A program made the translations under genes and the position numbers. 64,000 nt of DNA from Oxalobacteraceae bacterium (GTDB lineage Bacteria > Pseudomonadota > Gammaproteobacteria > Burkholderiales > Burkholderiaceae_D), in the NCBI GenBank assembly GCA_013284265.1, contig JABTBR010000027.1, positions 1-64,000 of the forward strand, read 5' to 3'. Positions 34,589-43,160 of this stretch are shown here, piece by piece. The notes beneath the pieces are model-generated. The model was not told where the DNA came from. It worked only from the letters and a program-made list of their open reading frames with translations, and did not search any database. Every line of letters begins with the position of its first letter. Positions within the stretch are counted from its first letter, which is position 1.

Positions 34589-35190
34589 TTAAATCGCGGC
34601 CGGTGCCCTGCGCAGATCCTCACGCAGGTCTTCCACATGTTCGATACCGACCGATAGCCGGATCAGCCCATCGCCGATGCCTAGCTTGGCGCGCGTCTCG
34701 GGCGGTATGGTGGCATGGGTCATCAGGGCCGGATGCTCGATCAGGCTTTCCACACCGCCCAGGCTTTCGGCCAGGGTAAACACTTCACACCGTTCCAGAA
34801 AGCGCCGCGCGCCCGGCAGATCGGTATCCAGATCGATCGAGATGATGCCGCCAAACCCTTCCATTTGACGTTTTGCCAGCGCGTGCTGGGGGGGATTCCA
34901 GCCCCGGATAGTAGACGCGCTTGACCAGCGGCTGCCGCTCCAGCCATCGCGCCGGGTCCAGCGCGCTGGCGCAATGACGCTCCATGCGGATGGCCAGCGT
35001 TTTCACACCGCGCAGCGCCAGGAAGGCTTCGAAGGGGCCGGCGATCGCGCCTACCGAATTCTGCAAAAAATCCCAGCTGTTCGCGCCACCCACCCTGATG
35101 CGGCTCGGCGCCGACGATGGCAATGCCGCCGATGATGTCCGAGTGGCCGACGATTCACGCTGGGAAGGAATGTATTCGTGCTAGCTTATG
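34589..35190 (-). pseudogene. Decayed cystathionine gamma-synthase-like gene (metB/metC type)
   Basis: Remnant of a PLP-dependent Cys/Met metabolism enzyme in three frames. It begins with [12 protein letters not shown] (matching the DNTFL...RPL stretch), loses about 15 codons including the PLP-lysine region, and resumes as [20 protein letters not shown]. It shifts frame at a T-run near 35065 to [18 protein letters not shown], shifts again near 34890, and ends with [18 protein letters not shown]...GGVESLIEHPALMTHA. The N-terminal half of the enzyme is missing. Because the catalytic Lys region and frame are lost, no active product is expected. Confidence 0.8.
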
Positions 35191-35315
35191 CGCTGGCCTT
35201 GGAACGGTTCCTGGGTATTTCTGCTGTCGTATCGGCAAGGATGCGCTTTTTTCAAAGGTGCTGCCGCACGCGGTTTATAATCCGCCTCTTCGAATTCCCA
35301 GGGTAGAAGGCTGCA

Positions 35316-35867
35316 GTGGCAAAACTTTATTTCCGATATTCTGCGATGAACGCAGGTAAATCCACCGCCATGCTGCAGGTGGCGCACAACTACGAAGAGC
35401 AGGGGCAGGCGGTGCGCCTGTACACGGCCGCGATCGATACCCGCCACGGCGTGGGCCAGGTCACGTCGCGGCTGGGGCCGCAGCGCCAGGTCGATGTATT
35501 CGATAGCTGGACCGATTTTTTGGCCGACATTCCCAAGGTTGCCTGCGTGCTCATCGACGAGTCGCAGTTTCTCAGCACGGCACAAGTGCAGCAGTTGCAC
35601 CAGTTGGCGCAGATGCATGGCGTGCCGGTGATCTGTTACGGCTTGCGCACCGACTTCCGCGGCGAACCTTTCCCCGGTTCGGCCTATCTGCTGGCGCTGG
35701 CCGACGATATTGAGGAACTCAAGAATATTTGCAGCTGCGGCAAGAAGGCCACCATGAATATCCGGGTGGATGAGAATGGCAAGCGCCTGAAGGATGGCGA
35801 GCAGATCAGCATTGGCGGCAATGAGCGTTATCGCCAGGCTTGCGGGCGCTGCTTTTATGCCGACTGA
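35316..35867 (+). CDS. tdk: Thymidine kinase (type II)
   Basis: Cytosolic enzyme of 183 residues that phosphorylates thymidine for salvage. The P-loop reads YSAMNAGKSTAMLQ (residues about 8-18). LIDESQFL supplies the Walker B and catalytic Glu region, and YGLRTDFRGEPFPGS is the lid and substrate stretch. A structural zinc is held by CSCGKKA and CGRC near the C-terminus. The GTG start at 35316 gives the family N-terminus. It stands alone and is followed by a dispersed TIR element. Confidence 0.93.
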   Translation: MAKLYFRYSAMNAGKSTAMLQVAHNYEEQGQAVRLYTAAIDTRHGVGQVTSRLGPQRQVDVFDSWTDFLADIPKVACVLIDESQFLSTAQVQQLHQLAQMHGVPVICYGLRTDFRGEPFPGSAYLLALADDIEELKNICSCGKKATMNIRVDENGKRLKDGEQISIGGNERYRQACGRCFYAD

Positions 35868-35879
35868 GATGGTTTCCAA

Positions 35880-36040
35880 TAAAACCCAAGGCGTATTCTT
35901 GAGGGGGCGTTCGAGGGCCGGCGGCAATCTTAAAACCCACGGCAAAGAGCCGGGGGCCTTTCCCACAGGGACAGGCGGGGCGCAGCCCCTCCCCGGACCC
36001 CGGGGTCAGACCCCAGGGTTAAGCCGTGGGTTTTAAAAAA
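35880..36040 (+). repeat. Dispersed TIR element, long form
   Basis: Ends AAAACCCACGGC (35932) and GCCGTGGGTTTTAA (36023-36036) enclose a longer core with CCCCTCCCCGGACCCCGGGGTCAGACCCC. To the left lies GGGCCGGCGGCAATCTT, the same hairpin-like arm seen at the other copies, here on the plus strand after tdk. A further decayed end, AAAACCCAAGGCGTA, is at 35881. Confidence 0.75.
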
Positions 36041-36050
36041 GCGTCGCGGC

Positions 36051-36593
36051 ATGCTTGATTTAGCGGGAAACTGCGCCGACTTGGCCCCGCGCTGGCTGTG
36101 CGGCCAGCGCCAAGAGCTACTCTATCTCGCGCCATCGCTGCTGCTGGCGCTGGTGATCCGCGCGCTGGCACGGCGCCATCCCATCTTCTTCCTGTTCACC
36201 CTGGCGGGCACGCTGTGCCACGAACTGGCGCACTTCGGCGCCGGCCTGCTTACCTGCGCCAAACCCGTCTCGCTGACGATCATCCCGCGCCGGGTGGGGC
36301 AGGGCTGGCACCTCGGTTCGCTCAGGCTCACGCGGCTGCGCTGGTATAACGCCGCCCCGTCCGCGCTGGCTCCCTTCCTGGTGCTGGCGCTGCCCTGGCT
36401 GACGGCACGCTGGCGCACCCATCCCGGCTGGCAGTTCCAATGGCTGGATCTGCTGCTGGCCTTCGCCCTCGCACCGCAGTTCCTGGCCTGCTGGCCATCC
36501 AGGGTGGACTGGAAGATCGCGCTCAAGTCCTGGCCCTATCTGCCGATCGGCGCCGGGCTGTTCGCGCTGCTGCGCTGGGCCGGATGGCTATAG
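36051..36593 (+). CDS. Small integral membrane protein with HELAH (M50-like) motif
   Basis: Protein of 180 residues with about four or five membrane helices. The segment LFTLAGTLCHELAHFGAGLLT carries HELAH inside a helix, the zinc-binding pattern of site-2-type membrane metalloproteases, but no second NxxPxxxxD motif is obvious. A downstream segment (PSALAPFLVLALPWL) could take its place. The assigned ATG lies ten bases after the repeat at 35880-36040 and has no clear ribosome binding site, so the start is uncertain. Protease activity is a hypothesis. Confidence 0.55.
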   Translation: MLDLAGNCADLAPRWLCGQRQELLYLAPSLLLALVIRALARRHPIFFLFTLAGTLCHELAHFGAGLLTCAKPVSLTIIPRRVGQGWHLGSLRLTRLRWYNAAPSALAPFLVLALPWLTARWRTHPGWQFQWLDLLLAFALAPQFLACWPSRVDWKIALKSWPYLPIGAGLFALLRWAGWL

Positions 36594-36894
36594 CGCGGCC
36601 CGGCCGCAACTGCTACTATGCGTTGCCTTCGGGGAACTTAAGGGGGATTCCATGTGGCCAGACGATGCATTCTTGCCGGTTTTGCCCGCAAGTTAGCCAG
36701 ACGCGTGACCTCGTCGCGGCGTTTTCAGCCGCCCTTAAGGTTTCGCATGGAAACTATGTTTCTCAGGGGTGTGCCCTGGCTGCTATCCTGTAGAATAAGA
36801 TTCAGCTAGAGGTAGAGTTCCCCATTCCGCCGACGGCGCCGGACTTGGTCCGGCACGGTCGGCAAAATCGACAATTTACGTTCGGAGTAAGCCG
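36594..36894 (+). promoter_or_regulatory. Upstream region of prc with leader hairpin
   Basis: 300 bases with no gene. A TAGAAT -10-like box is at about 36791. An imperfect inverted repeat (CCGACGGCGCCGGA...TCCGGCACGGTCGG, about 36831-36865) lies in the likely 5' untranslated leader of the protease gene. No T-run follows it, so a role in mRNA stability is as likely as termination. Confidence 0.4.
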
Positions 36895-39150
36895 ATGAAG
36901 AAGCAAATGTTGTTGGTAGCACTGGCAGCTGGACTGTCCATGCAAGCCGGCGCGGCCACGCCGGAAAAAACGACGGAAACCCAGATGAAACCGCAGGCCC
37001 AGCAACTCCAGGCCGCCGTGTGGGCCTCGCGTTTCCTGTCCCGCTACCACTACAAGGCGACGCCGCTGGACGACGCGATGTCGGAAAAAATCTTCGACCG
37101 CTATTTCAAGTCGCTCGACGGTGAAAAACTGTTCTTCGTCCAGGCCGATATCGACCAGTTCGCTCCCGCGCGCAGCCGCCTGGACGACGCCATCAATAAC
37201 GAAAACCTCAACGTTCCCTTCTCGATCTATAACCTGTACCAGCAGCGCTTTGGCGAACGCTTTGCGTTTGCGCGCGAGCTGCTCAAGGGGAAATTCGATT
37301 TCTCCGTGGACGAGAGCTATCAGTACGACCGCGAAAAAGCCGAATGGCCGAAGAACGAAGCCGAGGTGCGCGAGCTGTGGCGCAAGCGCGTCAAGAACGA
37401 CTGGCTGCGCCTGAAACTGGCCGGCAAGGAAGACAAGGGCATCCGCGAGATGCTCGACAAGCGCTACGAAAATTACATGAGCCGTTCGCGCAAGCTGAAC
37501 AATGAAGACGTGTTCCAGATCTTCATGAACGCCTACACCATGTCGATCGAGCCGCACACCAATTACCTGGGACCGCGCGCGTCGGAGAACTTCGACATCG
37601 CCATGCGCCTGTCGCTCGAAGGCATCGGCTGCGTGCTGCAGACCCGCGACGAATACACCGTCGTGCGCGAAGTGGTGCCTGGCAGCCCGGCTGGCCTGTC
37701 CGGCAAGATCAAGGTGGGCGACCGCATCGTGGCCGTCGGCCAGGGCGACAGCGGCTCGCTGACCGAGGTGCTGGGCTGGCGCATCGACGACGTGGTGGCG
37801 CAGATTCGCGGCACCAAGGACTCCACCGTGCGCCTGGATATCCTGCCGGCCGATGCCGGTCCGGATGGCAAGCACACCATGGTGGCGCTGGTGCGCAAGA
37901 AAATCAGCATGGAAGAGCAGTCGGCCAAGAAGTCGATCCTGGAAGTGCGCGATGGCACCGTGAAGCGCCGCATCGGCGTCATTTCGCTGCCGACCTTCTA
38001 TCAGGACTTCGAGGCACGCCGCAAGGGTGACCGCGAATTCAAGAGCGCCACCCGCGACGTGGCCCGCCTGCTGGGTGAGCTGAAACGCGAAAAAGTCGAC
38101 AACGTGCTGATCGACCTGCGCAACAACGGCGGCGGTTCGCTGAGCGAGGCGGTCGAACTGACCGGCCTGTTCATCGACAAGGGCCCGGTGGTCCAGCAGC
38201 GCAATGCCGAGGGCAAGGTCGAAATCGAATCCGACACCAATGCCGGCCTGGCCTGGGATGGCCCGGTGGGCGTGCTGATCAACCGTGGTTCGGCGTCGGC
38301 GTCCGAGATCTTTGCGGCGGCGATCCAGGATTACGGCCGTGGCCTGATCATCGGCGAGCCTAGCTTCGGCAAGGGCACCGTGCAGACGCTGGTCAATCTG
38401 GACCGCTTCGCACAGGGCGACAAGGCCAAGCTGGGCGAACTGAAGATGACCATTGCCCAGTTCTTCCGCATCAATGGCGGCACCACCCAGCTGCGCGGCG
38501 TCACGCCCGACATCAAGCTGCCGGCGCTGTCCGATGCCGACAGCTTCGGCGAGTCCAGCTATGACAATGCCTTGCCGTGGACCTCGATCAAACCGGCCAT
38601 CTACATTCCGGCCGGCGAGCTGAAGGAAATCGTGCCGATGCTGGACAAACGCCACGAGGCGCGGGTGGCCAAGGACAAGGACTTCCAGTATCTGCAGGAA
38701 GACATCACCCTGGTCAAGAAGCTGCGCAAGGAAAACCTGATCTCGCTGAACGAAACCGTGCGCCGCAAGGAGCGCGATACGCAAGAGGCGCGTGCCAAGT
38801 TGCGTGAGGCGCGTCTGGTGGCCAGCAGCGCCACGCCGAGCGGCGACGATCCGGTGCTGGTGGCCGATCCGAAGGACGTGATCAACAAGGTCTCGGCCGG
38901 GAAACTGGTACCGGGCAAGCCTGGTTCCAAGATCGCCGCAGTCAAGGGCGCTTCGCGCACCGACGACGGCCTGCAGGCCGACGAGCGCGGCCTGGCGGCC
39001 GAGCTGGACGCGGAAAAAGCGGCCAAGAGCGCCAAGGACGTGCTGCTGAACGAAGCGGTGCATATCCTGGCCGACGAGGTCAGTCTGCTCAAGACCGATA
39101 CTCGCTTGGCGTCGCGGGTGCTGCCGTATGTGGCCGATGTGAACAAATAA
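36895..39150 (+). CDS. prc: Tail-specific protease (S41, Prc/Tsp)
   Basis: Periplasmic carboxy-terminal processing protease of 751 residues. The signal peptide ends at about residue 21 (AGAATPEK). A helical N-terminal domain (about 40-230) is followed by a PDZ domain (about 240-335, SLEGIGCVLQTRDEYTVVREVVPGSPA). The S41 core holds DNVLIDLRNNGGGSL, the catalytic Ser in NRGSASASEIF and the catalytic Lys in SFGKGTVQT. The C-terminal helical domain covers about 570-750. It degrades or trims periplasmic proteins from nonpolar C-termini, including peptidoglycan hydrolases in E. coli. Single gene with its own terminator. Confidence 0.95.
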   Translation: MKKQMLLVALAAGLSMQAGAATPEKTTETQMKPQAQQLQAAVWASRFLSRYHYKATPLDDAMSEKIFDRYFKSLDGEKLFFVQADIDQFAPARSRLDDAINNENLNVPFSIYNLYQQRFGERFAFARELLKGKFDFSVDESYQYDREKAEWPKNEAEVRELWRKRVKNDWLRLKLAGKEDKGIREMLDKRYENYMSRSRKLNNEDVFQIFMNAYTMSIEPHTNYLGPRASENFDIAMRLSLEGIGCVLQTRDEYTVVREVVPGSPAGLSGKIKVGDRIVAVGQGDSGSLTEVLGWRIDDVVAQIRGTKDSTVRLDILPADAGPDGKHTMVALVRKKISMEEQSAKKSILEVRDGTVKRRIGVISLPTFYQDFEARRKGDREFKSATRDVARLLGELKREKVDNVLIDLRNNGGGSLSEAVELTGLFIDKGPVVQQRNAEGKVEIESDTNAGLAWDGPVGVLINRGSASASEIFAAAIQDYGRGLIIGEPSFGKGTVQTLVNLDRFAQGDKAKLGELKMTIAQFFRINGGTTQLRGVTPDIKLPALSDADSFGESSYDNALPWTSIKPAIYIPAGELKEIVPMLDKRHEARVAKDKDFQYLQEDITLVKKLRKENLISLNETVRRKERDTQEARAKLREARLVASSATPSGDDPVLVADPKDVINKVSAGKLVPGKPGSKIAAVKGASRTDDGLQADERGLAAELDAEKAAKSAKDVLLNEAVHILADEVSLLKTDTRLASRVLPYVADVNK

Positions 39151-39173
39151 GCGGTTGTACGAAGCAAGCTGAA

Positions 39174-39197
39174 CCCCATGCATGCATGGGGTTTTTT
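39174..39197 (+). terminator. Terminator of prc
   Basis: CCCCATG...CATGGGG hairpin (with four-base loop) followed by seven T, 23 bases after the prc stop. Confidence 0.9.
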
Positions 39198-39204
39198 TAT
39201 ACCC

Positions 39205-39331
39205 TCTGCGTGCCGCGACAATTGTTAAAATCCACGGCAAAGAGCTGGGGTCAGACCCTGGGGTCCGGGGAGGGACTGCGTCCCGCCTGTCCCGATGGGA
39301 CAGGCCCCCAGGGTTACGCAGTAGGTTTTGG
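39205..39331 (+). repeat. Dispersed TIR element, long form with inverted core
   Basis: Ends AAAATCCACGGC and GCAGTAGGTTTT (partly decayed) enclose GGGGTCAGACCCTGGGGTCCGGGGAGGG followed by CGGGACAG-type sequence. Read on the opposite strand, the core matches that of the copy at 35880-36040, so the core is inverted relative to it. It lies 3' of prc, after its terminator. Confidence 0.7.
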
Positions 39332-39453
39332 AAAGCGCACTAATGGGTTATTCACAAATCCAATGACCATCATCACAACTAACAATTGGATATATATGCC
39401 GCAATGCAGCATCATTCACCTGTCTCCTCTATCTCCTCCAAGGAAATAGATTT

Positions 39454-39481
39454 TGCCCGCTCTTTAGCGGGCATTTTTTTT
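39454..39481 (+). terminator. Orphan terminator, possible sRNA end
   Basis: TGCCCGCT...AGCGGGCA hairpin followed by eight T, a very strong rho-independent terminator. No gene ends just upstream on the plus strand: prc already has a terminator 280 bases earlier. It may end a small RNA starting somewhere in 39340-39440, or be a second stop for prc read-through. Confidence 0.65.
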
Positions 39482-39579
39482 GTCCGAAGAAAAGTGTTGC
39501 TTGCGGCACCGGCGGCTGGCGAATTGCGTTAAAAAAATGGTATCTTTTTATATTATTCATTTTCTAACGAGGAGCCGCC

Positions 39580-40596
39580 ATGCCAGAGTTGACTATCAAA
39601 TTGAACGGTAAAGCCGTCGGTAAATCCTGCGATGCCACAGTCGGCGAGCGGATGAATTTCTCCTTCGTCTGCACTGGCGGCGTGCTGGCCGACCCGCGCT
39701 GGCATATCACCGGCCCCGCGATGTGCGGCGATTACGAGATGAGCAACGCACGCTCCACCGAAGCCCTTGCCACCATCGGCGCCGGCGCGACCGCGTCGTG
39801 GTGCCTTGCCAACACAGGGCAGGCGCGGGTCATCCTGCAGGGCACGGTGGCGGGCGCAACGGTCGTCGCCAACCTGAACATCTCGATCACCGCGCCCAAA
39901 GTCATTGAATTTGCCGCCGTCACGGACGACGTTCACATCGGGCTGGTCGATAGCGAACTTCTTGAGCAGGGCGCGCTCTATCTGACGTTTGGCGGTCTGA
40001 AATCGACGCGCAAGGCGGGCATTGAGTGGACCGCCAAACTGGTCGGCTCCTCGTTTACCTCCGGCAGCTATGCCTTCGTTCAACTGATGAAGATCAGCCG
40101 GCAAAAAAGCTATAACAACGCCGCGCTGCCGGCGATGAGCTCCAGTTCCGAGGACAGCTGGGTGCTCGACGAGGACGTATTTTATGGCACTACCGAATCG
40201 ACCAATTCACTGATGGCGCAGGCCGACGGCGAGTACGAGGACTTTGTCACCGCACAATGGCCCTCGGAATCAACCATGATCAAGGGCGACGACAGCCCGG
40301 GCACGCCCTTGTTCTCCAGCCTGCCGGAAGAGCACCGACGCTTCGATGAAATCAGGGTGGAGGAGCATTTCCGGACTTATTTGATGTACCGGCCTAAAGC
40401 CGCCGGCAGTATCTGGGTGTCCATCGCCAAGCTGGAATGGCATTGGAAGGCCCACGCCAAATTCAGCAAAGAGGTCAGCAGCAGCAAGGGCACGTGGCGC
40501 CTGATCAGCAAAGAGTTCGACGTCAATCCCGTGGGCGAGAAATGCATCGAACTGCCGGCTTGGACGCGCAACCGCAACCAGATCATGAGAAACTGA
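39580..40596 (+). CDS. Unknown 338-aa protein
   Basis: I do not recognise a family. The product begins MPELTIKLNGKAVGKSCDA, has no signal peptide or membrane segment, and looks beta-rich in its N-terminal 110 residues (for example GARATASWCLANTGQARVILQG-like strands with three Cys). The C-terminal part has several Trp and acidic stretches. The ATG has a GAGGA ribosome binding site and an AT-rich promoter region upstream. A very strong terminator follows, so it is an independent transcription unit. Possible roles such as a secreted effector or contractile-system cargo cannot be judged. Confidence 0.65.
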   Translation: MPELTIKLNGKAVGKSCDATVGERMNFSFVCTGGVLADPRWHITGPAMCGDYEMSNARSTEALATIGAGATASWCLANTGQARVILQGTVAGATVVANLNISITAPKVIEFAAVTDDVHIGLVDSELLEQGALYLTFGGLKSTRKAGIEWTAKLVGSSFTSGSYAFVQLMKISRQKSYNNAALPAMSSSSEDSWVLDEDVFYGTTESTNSLMAQADGEYEDFVTAQWPSESTMIKGDDSPGTPLFSSLPEEHRRFDEIRVEEHFRTYLMYRPKAAGSIWVSIAKLEWHWKAHAKFSKEVSSSKGTWRLISKEFDVNPVGEKCIELPAWTRNRNQIMRN

Positions 40597-40615
40597 GCGC
40601 ACTGATCCAGCCGCC

Positions 40616-40664
40616 CGGGCCGGTGCTCCCACTGTTGGAAGGTGGGAGCACCGGCCCGATTTTT
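40616..40664 (+). terminator. Very strong hairpin terminator
   Basis: A perfect 17-bp stem, CGGGCCGGTGCTCCCAC and its complement, with a nine-base loop and a T-rich tail (ATTTTTCT), 20 bases after the stop of the 338-residue protein gene. Confidence 0.95.
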
Positions 40665-40729
40665 CTCCTGGCCACCGCTGTCCTGGCTGCCGGAATGGTT
40701 TAGATTGGGTGCAGGTGCAAAATAGCTTG

Positions 40730-40776
40730 TTGACCGCTTGAATTTATGAGGTACAATTAATGTGAACGGTCGTGCT
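40730..40776 (+). promoter_or_regulatory. Promoter and operator of acyl-CoA dehydrogenase operon
   Basis: A -35 box TTGACC (40730-40735) and a -10 box TACAAT (40752-40757) are separated by 16 bases. Directly downstream, over the expected start of transcription, lies GTGAACGGTCGTGCT (40762-40776), an imperfect palindrome around ACGGTCGT. The same 15 bases occur at 55683-55697 upstream of the APH-type kinase gene. It is a candidate TetR-family operator. Confidence 0.65.
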
Positions 40777-40810
40777 TTTTTAGCGCCGGTACACAATAAA
40801 AGGAGACAGC

Positions 40811-42001
40811 ATGGATTTGAACTATAGCGCCGAGGATCTGGCGTTCCGCGACACCGTACGCGCCTTCCTCGACGCGAACTTGCCTGCCGACTTGCAGCAC
40901 AAGGTGCGCCAGCATCTGCGCCTGCAAAAGGAAGATTATGTGCGCTGGCACCAGATCGTGGCCCGCCAGGGCTGGGTCGCCCCGGCCTGGCCGGTGGAAT
41001 ACGGCGGTCCGGGCTGGAACGCCACCCAGCGCCATATCTGGGAAGAAGAATGCGCCCGCGCCGGCACCCCGCCTATCCTGCCGTTCGGCGTGAACATGGT
41101 GGCGCCGGTGATCATGGCCTTCGCCAGCGAAGAACAGAAAGCCTATTACCTGCCGCGCATCCTCAGCTGCGAAGACTGGTGGTGCCAGGGTTACTCCGAG
41201 CCAGGCTCCGGTTCCGACCTGGCTTCGCTGAAAACCACCGCCGAACGCGTGGGCGACCATTACATCGTCAACGGCCAGAAAACCTGGACCACGCTGGGCC
41301 AGCACGCCGACATGATCTTCTGCCTGGTGCGCACCGACAGCGGCGTGCGCAAACAGGAGGGCATCTCCTTCCTGCTGATCGATATGAAAACGCCAGGTAT
41401 CACCGTGCGTCCCATCATCATGCTCGACGAAGACCATGAAGTGAACGAAGTCTTCTTCGACAACGTCAAAGTACCGGTGACGAACCTGGTCGGCAAAGAA
41501 AACAAGGGCTGGACCTACGCCAAGTACCTGCTGGGCCACGAGCGCACCGGCATCGCCGCCGTGGGCCGCTCCAAGCGCGAGCTGCTGTTCCTGAAGAAGA
41601 TCGCTGCCCAGCAGCAGAAGCGCGGCAAATCGCTGCTGCAAGATCCGCTGTTCGCCGCCAAGGTGGCAAACCTGGAAATCGAATTGATGGCGCTGGAAAC
41701 CACGGTGCTGCGCGTGATCACCAAGGAATCGCATGCGCCGGGACCGGAAGCGTCGATGCTGAAAGTGCGCGGTTCCGAAATCCAGCAGATCCTCACCGAG
41801 CTGATGGTCGAGGCGCTGGGTCCGGAGGCCCTGCCTTTCGACACCGCCTACCTGGAAGGCAGCAGCGAGCACGCCATCACCGGCGACGATGCCGCCGCGC
41901 CGCTGGCAGGCTACTACTTCAATTTCCGCAAGACGTCGATCTACGGCGGCTCTAACGAGATTCAGAAAAACATCATTACCCAGATGATTCTGGGTCTGTG
42001 A
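40811..42001 (+). CDS. Acyl-CoA dehydrogenase (alpha-like)
   Basis: FAD enzyme of 396 residues that introduces a 2,3-double bond into an acyl-CoA. The N-terminal helical domain (about 1-120), the middle beta domain with WWCQGYSEPGSGSDLASLKTTAE and GQKTWTT (about 120-230) and the C-terminal helical domain end in SIYGGSNEIQKNII. The usual catalytic Glu of the IYEGT motif is Gly here. That is typical of the ACAD group that works on bulky substrates and often forms heteromers with a partner. A GGAGA ribosome binding site precedes the ATG. It is first in a four-gene operon, 10 bases from the next gene. Confidence 0.88.
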   Translation: MDLNYSAEDLAFRDTVRAFLDANLPADLQHKVRQHLRLQKEDYVRWHQIVARQGWVAPAWPVEYGGPGWNATQRHIWEEECARAGTPPILPFGVNMVAPVIMAFASEEQKAYYLPRILSCEDWWCQGYSEPGSGSDLASLKTTAERVGDHYIVNGQKTWTTLGQHADMIFCLVRTDSGVRKQEGISFLLIDMKTPGITVRPIIMLDEDHEVNEVFFDNVKVPVTNLVGKENKGWTYAKYLLGHERTGIAAVGRSKRELLFLKKIAAQQQKRGKSLLQDPLFAAKVANLEIELMALETTVLRVITKESHAPGPEASMLKVRGSEIQQILTELMVEALGPEALPFDTAYLEGSSEHAITGDDAAAPLAGYYFNFRKTSIYGGSNEIQKNIITQMILGL

Positions 42002-42011
42002 GGGGACAGCA

Positions 42012-43151
42012 ATGGATTTTACTTTCAAAGAAGAGCAGCAACAATTCGCCGATGCCCTGCGCCGCTGGGTCGACAAGGACTACGGCTTCGCCGAGCGCCA
42101 CAAGATCATCCACTCGCCGGCCGGCGTGTCGGATGCGGCATGGGCCACGCTGACGGAACTGGGCATGACGGCCTTGCCGGTGCCGGAAGAGCAGGGCGGC
42201 TTTAACGGCAGCGCGGTCGATATGCTGGTGGTGATGCAGGAACTGGGCCGCGGCCTGGTGGTCGAGCCTTACTTCGCCACCGTGCTGGGCGCGCAATTTC
42301 TCAAGCTGGCCGGCGGCCATGACGATCTGCTCGAACAGGTCGCGGGCGGCACGCTGAAACTGGCCAGCGCCATCGGCGAGCAGCAGTCGCGCCATGAACT
42401 GAACGATATCCAGACCACCGCGCGCGCCAGCGGCGGCGGCTACATCATCAACGGCAGCAAGTCCGTCGTGGTGCATGGCGGCCAGGCTGGAGCCCTGATC
42501 GTGTCGGCCCGCAGCAGCGGCGCCCAGCGCGATACCGACGGCATCTCGCTGTTCGTGGTGCCGGCCGATGCCGCTGGCGTGACCATCCGCGACTACCGCA
42601 CCATCGACGGCCAGCGCGCCGCCACGGTGACGCTGGCCAATGTCGAACTGTCCGCCTCCGCCTTGCTGGGACAGGCCGGCGCCGGCTGGTCCATCCTGGA
42701 TGCGGCGGCCGACTACGGCGCGACCCTGCTGTGCGCCGAAGCCGTTGGCGCGATGGATGCGATCTTCGCCGCCACGCTGGAATACCTGAAAACGCGTTCG
42801 CAGTTCGGCGCGCCGATCGGAAAATTCCAGGCGCTGCAGCACCGCATGGCCGATATGTTCATCCACGTCGAGCAAGCCCGGTCGATGGCCATGCTGGCCG
42901 CCGTCAAGGTGTCCTCGGACGATGATGAAGAGCGCCGCCGCATCGTCTCCGCCGCCAAGGTGCGCGTAGGCCAGGCCTGCAAATTCGTCGGCCAGCAAGC
43001 GGTGCAGCTGCACGGCGGCATGGGTGTGACGGACGAGCTGCCAGCGGCTCACCACTTCAAGCGCCTGACCATGATCGACCTGACCCTGGGCGACGCCGAC
43101 CATCATCTGGAACGCTTCATCGCCCAGCCGGGCTTCCTGGAAACCGCTTAA
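42012..43151 (+). CDS. Acyl-CoA dehydrogenase (beta-like partner)
   Basis: Protein of 379 residues related to the preceding gene, with the ACAD layout: N-terminal helices, middle beta domain (SKSVVVHGGQAGALIVSAR), and a C-terminal domain with RSQFGAPIGKFQALQHRMADM and QAVQLHGGMGVTDELP. It is shorter and more divergent than the first, as in two-subunit ACADs. Pairs of this kind form alpha2beta2 enzymes in steroid side-chain degradation of actinobacteria; the same architecture here is inferred. The start follows GGGGACAGC. Confidence 0.85.
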   Translation: MDFTFKEEQQQFADALRRWVDKDYGFAERHKIIHSPAGVSDAAWATLTELGMTALPVPEEQGGFNGSAVDMLVVMQELGRGLVVEPYFATVLGAQFLKLAGGHDDLLEQVAGGTLKLASAIGEQQSRHELNDIQTTARASGGGYIINGSKSVVVHGGQAGALIVSARSSGAQRDTDGISLFVVPADAAGVTIRDYRTIDGQRAATVTLANVELSASALLGQAGAGWSILDAAADYGATLLCAEAVGAMDAIFAATLEYLKTRSQFGAPIGKFQALQHRMADMFIHVEQARSMAMLAAVKVSSDDDEERRRIVSAAKVRVGQACKFVGQQAVQLHGGMGVTDELPAAHHFKRLTMIDLTLGDADHHLERFIAQPGFLETA

Positions 43152-43160
43152 GGAGCGCGT

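Noticed and set aside
36802-39240. Minus-strand frame of 812 codons opposite prc
   Set aside because: Shadow frame; the prc protease has all S41 motifs on the plus strand.
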